Source: Locusta migratoria
Taxonomy: Eukaryota > Arthropoda > Insecta > Orthoptera > Acrididae
Assembly: GCA_026315105.1 (NCBI GenBank)
Contig: CM048744.1
Coordinates: 349,889,668-349,953,667, forward strand
Length of the DNA: 64,000 bases
Direction: 5' to 3'
Part shown: positions 56,322 to 64,000 of the stretch, in pieces
Layout of the letters: every line of letters starts with the position of its first letter
How positions within the stretch are numbered: the stretch's first letter is position 1
Program-made: the position numbers and the translations under genes
The notes under the pieces: generated by a model
Databases searched by the model: none
What the model was told of the DNA's origin: nothing
Seen by the model: only the letters and a program-made list of their open reading frames with translations

Positions 56322-56877
56322 TTTTTTGATACTTTACTAAAATAAACCTTATTTTAAAATTGGAGTTTTGGAAATATCTTTGGAAATATCTTAAATCGTG
56401 GTTTCATTTACCATCGAAACTTTCGTTGCTTGTCTGTATGACCTCTGTGTATTCATAAACCATTCATTCGATTGCAATGAAACTTTTCACCGTACACCCA
56501 CGAAGGTTCCTGACCCAAAAACAAAAGAGCACGACACATAACTCAGGATATATGACGTCATAAATAATGAGAGGCCACTGCGTGAGAATACCCAGCCAAT
56601 GCGTCAATTATTGTAAAATAGGAGAAGTTATAGACCTGCAACAAGGTTTGCATGCAATTTCGGTCATGAAGTGTTTGCAACTGACCAACCACCCTCGAAA
56701 CGAAAAGAAGTCTACCGCTGACAACAGTTTCGCTGTAGATGCCGTAAAACTGTCGCATCAGGCATGACCTTGTACCAAATAAAGTTAGCATTACAAATTT
56801 GCATGTTACTACTTATTTTTTTCTGCTAGTCTCCCTTAATTCTCTTGCATCCAAAATTAAGCAATCTGTTTTCTTAA
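56322..56877. other. no recognised feature
   Basis: Sequence such as TTGCAATGAAACTTTTCACC at 56473 resembles Helitron-type interior, but no ends were found. Confidence 0.3.
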
Positions 56878-57699
56878 TCTCTATCTATACAAAAGCGAAA
56901 GGACACTCACGTACTAAACACGAAATCTCGAAAACTACTTCACCTGTAAAGCTGAAATTTGGTAGGAATGTAGTTTATAGGTAGAAAACGTAAGCTAAGA
57001 AAGTATTTTGTGATAGGTCCTACAGACGCACGAAATCTACAGTTTCATTCCGATCTTTACGAAATTTTGCACGCTTGACTTTCAAGACAGGAGGAAGGTC
57101 TCCGTCTACCTTAAGTTTCATACGGTGCATGGGGGAGGGTACTTTGCAACATAAAAATGGATCCCTAAATACGTTGGTCGCGCCGTAACTTGAGAACGGC
57201 TGGACCGATTTCACAGATCCTTTTTCTGTTGTTTTCGCTATTCTCAGAACAAGGGTTGTATGAAATAAAACCGGACTTTTTGAGAACAATGAAGTGCGTT
57301 TTTCAATGTGACCCTGCGTTTCTACTGCATAGAAATCTATAGTTGATGAAATTTTGCACACTCTACCTTCAAAACAACAAGAATGTTAATGGCAGTATAA
57401 AATTCCATTCGGTGCATGGTGGAGGGTAGTTAACTTAACGGAATTTTACAAAATGCATAGTTTTTATGCATTTTTGCATACATGACCTTTAAACCAAGAG
57501 GAAGATCACTGGGTAAATAAATGTTTGTATGGTACATGACAGAGGGTACCTTGCAGAAAACTTTGCCGAGAGAGGGAAAGTTGTAAACGGACAGAGAGAT
57601 GGGAGAGAAAGAGGTGGATGCAGAGAAAGGGGGAAGGGGATGTGGACTACGAGAGTGTAGGGTAAATAAATACCCGGGCAACGCCGGGTTTGCAGCTAG
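56878..57699 (+). mobile_element. non-autonomous Helitron, 822 bp
   Basis: It starts A|TCTCTATCTATACAAAAGCG at 56878 and ends with the hairpin ACCCGGGCAACGCCGGGT followed by TTGCAGCTAG at 57699. That is the classical Helitron 3' end (hairpin then CTRR). The base after CTAG is G, not the expected T, perhaps a later mutation. No helicase sequence is present. Confidence 0.8.
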
Positions 57700-58129
57700 G
57701 TTAAGTATAAAAACGAAAGACTGCACATTATTTTAGATTTGTCACGTTAATTGTACTTCATAAACGAATCTTTAATTCATCAATCTTAAGCCGCAGACTC
57801 AAGTTTTTTCTATCTGCTCATATACTAGTACGTGAAATGTCTATACCGAGCTTCAGGCAAAATGAAACACCACTGTTTCGATATAGTTGGCCTGTACTGC
57901 TTTCTTGCATTATTGGTCTGAAACACCGCTGTTTTGAAACAGGGAAACCAACAAGCCGGAACAGTTTCAGTATTGTATCCAGAGCGCATGTGATCCGAAA
58001 CCGAACAGAATTATGCACGTCGGTTTCGAAATCGTAAAACTTTGAGTTTTTTTAACACTGAAACAGTTTCGCGTATCGAAACATTGTTTCGCAACAGTAA
58101 ATCAGTGAGCAACTCTATCACCCTAGAAT
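57700..58129. other. no recognised feature
   Basis: 57870-58080 contains several GTTTCGAAAC-like fragments in both orientations. Their origin is unclear. Confidence 0.3.
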
Positions 58130-59112
58130 GATCAATGAGTGACTGGATAGATCTTAGACACGCTTATAGATTTTACATAGGACCAGAATTTTCTCTGGGT
58201 CTAGGCAAGACCCTTTGCTAAGGTACCGATGTTTTTATACATGCGTGGATTGCTACTAACTTTTGGCTGTCTTCATTTGCTTGTTCTTTTTTTAACCGAG
58301 AATGCAGCGGGCTTTGCCTTCTCAGCACTTTACGAATATTATTGTAAAACCGCCGTGGATCTTTTCCATCATTAATCCACGTTTTCGGCACATAATTCTC
58401 CAGCTGGTTATCTACAATGCATTTAAATTTTGCTCATAATTCCTCTACGTCCATTGTAACGGAACTAAATGGTGTCGTTTTATTATCCAAGAGGGACGCT
58501 AACAATTGTTCATCAACTCTTACCAGCATAAACACTCTCCTAACCATGACTTATTTATTAACTTTTATAGCCACTGTCGCTATAATTATACCATATCACT
58601 AACTCCTGCCTCCGTACTGACATCGTTGATACGATCAGGCCTGTTTGTAGCTTCAAGGTATAAAATATTTCCTTTGGTGTTACGTGTAGATTTGTCTGCT
58701 CAAAACAGTTTTCGGAAAACGTGCTCAATAGTAGTTCCCAAGATTGCTTGTCTGTGCCACGAGAAATGAAACCATAGATGTCGCAGTCTATGTTCGGTAG
58801 GTTCAAGTCGACCCGGACTAATACTGAATGGTCTGGGTCCCTTCGTACTACCTGCGTAGACTGTCTTTGAATGAGTCGAGAACTCTGACGGCCGAACCGG
58901 GCGGCCTGCAAAAAACACTCGACCATTAACTTGATTTCTCCCAGACCTGTCACAAGCGTCCACATAACTTCTGTTACTCCCGACATCGTCCTCGGCAGAG
59001 AGAATTTCTTTATCGACTGCAGTGACCACACGCCCTCCAATTGTGCCTGACCTATTCTTCCGACATACATACCAAGCCTCGCTAAATACTTCAGAGCTTC
59101 CTTCGTCTGCAT
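58130..59112 (-). pseudogene. LINE endonuclease and pre-RT linker, decayed
   Basis: On minus, 59112-58558 includes RRDPDHSVLVRVDLNLPNID (a decayed GDFNLPNIDW endonuclease box) and SWELLLSTFSENCFEQTNLH. 58440-58130 continues with LENYVPKTWINDGKDPRRFY, NNIRKVLRRQSPLHSRLKKE and FWSYVKSI-like sequence leading to the polymerase. The polymerase is absent. It is likely the same family as 53555-54540. Confidence 0.65.
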
Positions 59113-59628
59113 TTAGCCAACTCTCGATCCATAGGATTATCTATCCTGAATTGCAGTAAATCCGTGAACCGTGTTGTGAATACTTTGAAAATTTACCGCT
59201 AACAGTATTCCTTTTCTGAAAGGTAACTCAGTTTCCAGGTTAATTTTATTACTTCTATAAATGATGTGTTTGAGTCACCTAGACGCAGGTTATCTGCGTT
59301 CGATCCGATGGGCACTATAGTAGTGCCAAAACATGTGGTAAAATTTGTATTGTAACAATCAAGAATGAAATTTTATGTGGTTTTGTCTGGTACTTGGTAT
59401 TCTAGCGACGTGCATGTTGAATTGTTCGTTTTCAGTAACGAAATCTGTAAATAAAGTTGTTTATTGGCTTTCTAATTTCCTTTGCGTTTCTGTAAGAGTA
59501 AATTTCTGGTCACTTGCTACCGATTCCACAAATTTTTAAGTGCCTAATTTTTAATTTTTTAATTCGACATAGCTACGACCAGGGTCAGAGGAAATGAACA
59601 GCGAGTGGGAAGAGTAGGAGATGGTAAG
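59113..59628. other. no recognised feature
   Basis: AT-rich spacer; nothing recognised. Confidence 0.3.
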
Positions 59629-59812
59629 AGAGCGGCGGAGTGGCCGAGCGCATTGAGGCGCTATGCTGCGACGCGCGAGGCCGTCGGGAGTTCGAATCCC
59701 CCCCTCGGGCATGGATGTTTGTGCCGTCTTTAGTATAAAGCAGTTCATAAGTAGTTTGTAAGTTTAGGGACTGATGATCCCGCAGTTAAGTCCCATAAGC
59801 TTTACAAACATT
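59629..59812 (+). repeat. tRNA-headed SINE (GCGGAGTGG subfamily)
   Basis: Head GCGGCGGAGTGGCCGAGCGC, a short deletion before box B GGGAGTTCGAATCCCCCC, body and tail ACAAACATTTGAGAG. Confidence 0.8.
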
Positions 59813-59961
59813 TGAGAGTAGAGAGGAGGAAACGGAACACAGAAGGAGGTGGACAGCCACATGGAATGAATAGACGAGGAGGAGGAAGAGGAAGTGGGTG
59901 GCCGGAAGTAGAAAGGAGAAGAAGAGAACAAGGGCTTGTGAGAAGATACACGGATTGTAAA

Positions 59962-60063
59962 CAAGATTGCGTCTCTCGAGGGCAATTATACGTTCCATGC
60001 TCCAGAGTCAGTCACCGTTCTATATTCATGTGTAAGGGAGAAAAAGAACAACCAAAAAATTAG
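59962..60063 (+). pseudogene. Helitron helicase C-terminal crumb
   Basis: The plus frame reads CVSRGQLYVPCSRVSHRSIF, matching the SHGQLYVACSRVGSPTHLF motif VI of the Helitron helicase at 38762-39480, and stops soon after. No Helitron end was found, so it is a relic. Confidence 0.6.
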
Positions 60064-63000
60064 TGTATCAATTTACTTTATAATACATTATTTAGGGTAA
60101 GGTGGTACAATTTCGATCTTTGCGGACAAATGTTATTGTAACTGGAAATATATTTAGAAAAGAAATATTTTCAACTATGACACTTGTTTTTAGATGTGTA
60201 ATGAATATGTAACACAAATATTATACAATTACAAATGTTGGTATAAACACAGAAAAGGTTACAGAATTGAGAAAAATCGATTGAAAATTACCACACTAGG
60301 TACAATTTTGATCATTTCCTGGTACAATTCTGATTACGAGCATCTTCCACATAAAAAGCACTTTTTCCGTCAGGCACCAATTCATAATTGACGTTCTAAC
60401 GGTCGCTGACAATAGCTGCTATGTTCAAAAATTTTAATTATGTACACTCTTTGACAAAAAACCTGGCCGCCGGCCGGCCGCCGCTGAGCCTAAGTCCGAG
60501 CCGATCGCTACATGGGACAATAAAAGTGGCCGCGCTGATTCGCTCTAAGTCCAGCTATCTGCACAATCTGGCAACACTGCAGACTGCGGGAGTTCATACA
60601 GCACTTCTTGTGTGCAGTTAGAAGAAAACTGGGTCAGCTCCCTCCATGGTCTTGCGGTAAAGTGCGCGACTTGCATGTTCAGTATTAGCCATCGGAACCG
60701 ACTGTTGACAAAAATTTTTAATTCACGTCACTCGTTCATGCTCATGCCCCATGTGAAAGGGAAGCGTATTTCATTTTTTGGTACACTGGTAATAACATTT
60801 CGGCCCAATAACATCGCCGCCTATGGCCGCAGCACTTGGCAGAGCTCTCCGCGGCCCACTCGCCGGCAGCAGCGGTGGCGGCGCTACACAGCGCTGCCTC
60901 GCCCTCTGCCCACAGCGCCTGCCGCCGCTCATCGCCCTGGATGTGTTAAACGCGTTACTCTTGAGTGGTGATCCACAAAAAACGTTGAGATTCGTATTTC
61001 ACACAGGATATAACAAAGCAGGCCACCTATTTTGAATGATGAGCATATATAGTACATTAGAGAGGCAAAAAATTGTCATTGTCCAATCTAATGGCACTCT
61101 ACGATGGTTAACACTTATTTGTGATTTAAATCTCGATCCTTTTCCTTTCAGAAAAGCCTTTCATGTAATTTGTTATTGTCATCAGTTCATATGTTTTCAT
61201 CAAGACACAACATGTAACTCACTAAAATGATTTAGTGTCGTTGTTTCACTCCGTGCGGTAAATGAATGAGCTAAATTATGTGAATACGTTTCAGTGCACG
61301 TTCTAAAGCAATACAGGCACACTGCAAGGTTCGTGTCTTCATGTCTCATTTCTACAGGAGATATTTCACATCAATGGAGATGAATTCGAATTTCTTCGAA
61401 GGCGTTTGTATGGTGAAGCAAAGAAGACATCTAATACCATTGCCATAATTTTAAGTCGACCTTTCTGCAAGACTTATTGTATAAAGTTTTTCTTATGATT
61501 CCGTTAAAGAGTTTCTTCTTGCAATCTGCAGCGTATAAAGTAAAATAAAATGAAATTATATTCCATCCCCAAACGCACTTTCTCCAGCCAGGATTAGAAC
61601 TGCCGACTCACACAAGGGCTGCATCACAAGACACAAGCAGAACCACACAGCCAACCACACACTGTGGCATCGTGCCCTCAGTCTCTCACATATTCAATGC
61701 TGAGCCTCTAACGCATCGCGAAAGTCACCTACACAAATAACTACATTCCTTGAGTGCAAAAGTAAAATTTCTGTCTCTCATTTCACGACGGCATTACAAA
61801 TCATTAGTCATGAAACTAGAAAAGGAATGTCAAGTGAACTTAGCGAGACAATTCAGTACCACTTGAGGAAGTAACTTCACTGTCACAATGTTGCCAAATA
61901 TCAGCAACGATGTTGCCAGTTCTTAGCTGTACTAGGAAGACCTGTGAAGCGATAAGCGACGCGAAATCGCTCTAGTCTCATGCGGGCTTCTAGAGGGGAG
62001 TCGCGCATTTCGGTTAATATGCGGCGCTGTCTCCTGATAGATTCCGTCGTCACATTTACGATGCATATATTAAATTCGTCCAATGAGGCCGAAACTATCG
62101 TTTAAATATTTTGAAGCTTTACAGCATTATGATATTTCAGCAAATGACTAAAAAATACTGATATTATGCTTGAAACATACGGCAGGTCAAAGTCTGAGAT
62201 ATATAAACTTCAATTCATCACGATTTCAGTTTCACCCCCCTCCCCCCCCCAAAAAAAGACTAAAACAATTACTTTGTTAGATATCTACAAAAGCAATTTT
62301 TTATGAGTTACTAGAAATGAACGTTGCATCATCCGTCACTAAACAGTAAGGTATCAAACACTTCGCATCTTGAAAGCGACAGCCCACAATATTCTCAGTC
62401 ATACTAGTATCTGGCCTCAACTGGGTTTTAGCCATGAATTGAGAAGAAATAATGATGAATTGATAACTTACCCTCATCAACTTTCAGTGAGAGCTTTTTG
62501 TAACAAAACGAAAAAGTAATGTGAACCATCATTTTCTCCAATGATACTAGGCACTGTTGTACGAACATGGACTGTATCTACGTTGAGTCTTGTCAAACGC
62601 GTCTCACATTCAAGGAATATTACCTAAATGAATTTAGTCCTCATGAAGCTGTGACAAAACAGAGAATCTGGGTGGTTGCGCATATTCGTATTACCTTGCC
62701 ATAATACTTGATGCAAAGATGAGCAAAATACAAATCCATCATCTATCGGTTTCCCCGATTCTTTGGACAGTTTTCTTTGGTTTGTACTCCTTCACTTCGT
62801 CGGCCATCTACTGGTTTAATTGAAAATACAGTAATCAAAATTACGCGACTATTTGTCCCACATTTTAATGTCCTTGGTTTTTATTCTGAATGACAGTGAT
62901 TATTTCTGTTGGACTGGTTCCATATATCTGAGCCTAATTAATGAAATTTTATTCCCATGACAGATGAAAGCAATTAGAACCTTGTGTCTCTTTAATAAAT

Positions 63001-64000
63001 TTTCATATGAAAAAAATTAACACCTGAAGATGGGCATTTAAAAACGTGAAAACAGTCTTGGACCTGGACCTTAATAAAAAAAAAATCAATGAATCCCTCC
63101 TGAGCGTATTACCAGTTTTATTTCTCGGTTTATGGTTGATTCATATACAGGACTTATCGTTATGTTTACTGTACTCCATTAACTAACAATAAGACTCACA
63201 ATTTGTAGCAGAAAATTCTTCCTAAATACCCGAATTTGTCCAGTTTACTTCGAGTTTGCTTCCTAATAAAATAAAATGTCCACAGGCCAATATGGAAATT
63301 ACAAGCGACCTGTTATTGACAGAACATCTTGCTACGATAAATAGCGTTCCATTTGAATTTTTTGAGCACGTTCCTTGATGAGGTGCTCAATGGATTCCGG
63401 ACCTGTCTTTGTTGCCTGCCTCGTTGATTTCATAAAATGTTACGTAGTCTCATGGCCAATTGCGATTTAAACATAGTTTTAATTGAAACGTGGTCATTAC
63501 AGCGCGGTGATAGGTTTGAAAGTACAAACTTAATGGCGACTTTTAGGTGCCAGGTATCTCACGTCGATAGATTATCATTCGATCGGTGTCGTCGCAGATA
63601 GCGGACGACATTAATTTACTATACATTGCAATGTTCAATGCAATTCGTGACTTTCATTTATTTCTTACGTTAAAGTCAAAACGCGTAAGTTCCAAGAGGT
63701 CTACCGAATATCTGTTAGGCTCCTTTTGATGGTTTCCTCTGTTCAGAACGAAAACTATCCCTCCAGCAGGCGCGCTCCGCCTTCTCCATTTCCAGACGCG
63801 CGCGCCTTCGCTCGCTCGTTGTGCCGCATTTACCGAAACGATCGTGGCTGCCGCCACCGCGTCATATCTCTTATCAACTTCAAAACGTTAATGAAATAAA
63901 TTACCCTTCACGTTGGTGGCCACTAAACGCTACTGTTAGCATTACTCATGATGCAAGAACACTTTATGTTCCAGTGTTACTATGATGTCTGACATAGCTA
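60064..64000. other. long stretch with no firm element; two CpG-rich patches
   Basis: 60460-60560, 60815-60950 and 63765-63870 are GC- and CpG-rich against AT-rich surroundings. Open frames there (such as MAAALGRALRGPLAGSSGGG at 60823) look like composition effects, though a promoter or first exon cannot be excluded. 61590-61680 (-) has a faint tRNA-like GCAGTTCTAATCCTGG. Otherwise I see nothing recognisable; this is the least repeat-like end of the window. Confidence 0.3.
63018..63095 (+). repeat. degraded hammerhead-like hairpin region
   Basis: CACCTGAAGATGGGCATTTA, then ACGTGAAAACAGTC and TTAATAAAAAAAAA, follow the same order as the ends of the foldbacks at 10481-11237. The GAAAC box and hairpin are partly lost. 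Confidence 0.35.

Overview
This window looks like gene-poor, repeat-packed chromosomal DNA of an insect, most likely a grasshopper or locust (Orthoptera, Schistocerca-like). That is an inference. It rests on about 22 copies of one tRNA-headed SINE type, on large foldback repeats with tRNA-like arms, on mariner, Tc1, Helitron and Penelope remnants, and on a nuclear copy of insect mitochondrial ND1 plus tRNA-Ser(UCN). I found no host protein-coding gene I can defend. Nearly all recognisable coding sequence is decayed transposon, and two weak exon-like pieces are flagged with low confidence.

Layout. 1-9 kb: a 5'-truncated LINE (2314-4086) with a clean target-site duplication (TSD), then a 1.37-kb element with 27-bp inverted ends and an 8-bp TSD that carries a second 8-bp-TSD element inside its left end (5350-6723), then a tRNA-containing palindrome and a solo copy (6979-7836). 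9-18 kb: a LINE broken by SINEs, a 757-bp foldback (10481-11237), a Tc1 pseudogene, a Penelope fragment with a GIY-YIG domain (12760-13450), and a second tRNA foldback flanked by a TSD. 18-30 kb: nested SINEs, a long-inverted-repeat element (20225-21175), a mariner pseudogene split by a SINE (22908-24060), two tandem LINE fragments, a C-rich LINE with a poly(A) end (26720-29079), and another foldback directly after it. 30-38 kb: a mariner inserted into a Helitron 5' end and itself split by a LINE (29910-32537), then a transposase remnant abutting a mitochondrial insertion that is split by a SINE (37150-38020). 38-50 kb: a Helitron with helicase remnants (38465-39911), another C-rich LINE copy, a nearly full-length AP-endonuclease LINE (45783-49065), and a head-to-head mariner derivative hit by a tRNA foldback (49115-50194). 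50-64 kb: Tc1, LINE and Helitron remnants, then about 4 kb with no recognised element apart from weak motifs.

The elements do not act together as a pathway. What the window offers is a readable order of insertions, because many copies have intact TSDs: SINE into NUMT, SINE into SINE, SINE into mariner, LINE into mariner, mariner into Helitron, and 8-bp-TSD element into 8-bp-TSD element. The best candidates for something less ordinary are the hammerhead-like hairpins (a short conserved box, a GC hairpin, then GAAAC) at the ends of the Penelope fragment and of two foldbacks, and the repeated occurrence of foldbacks built from tRNA-like units.
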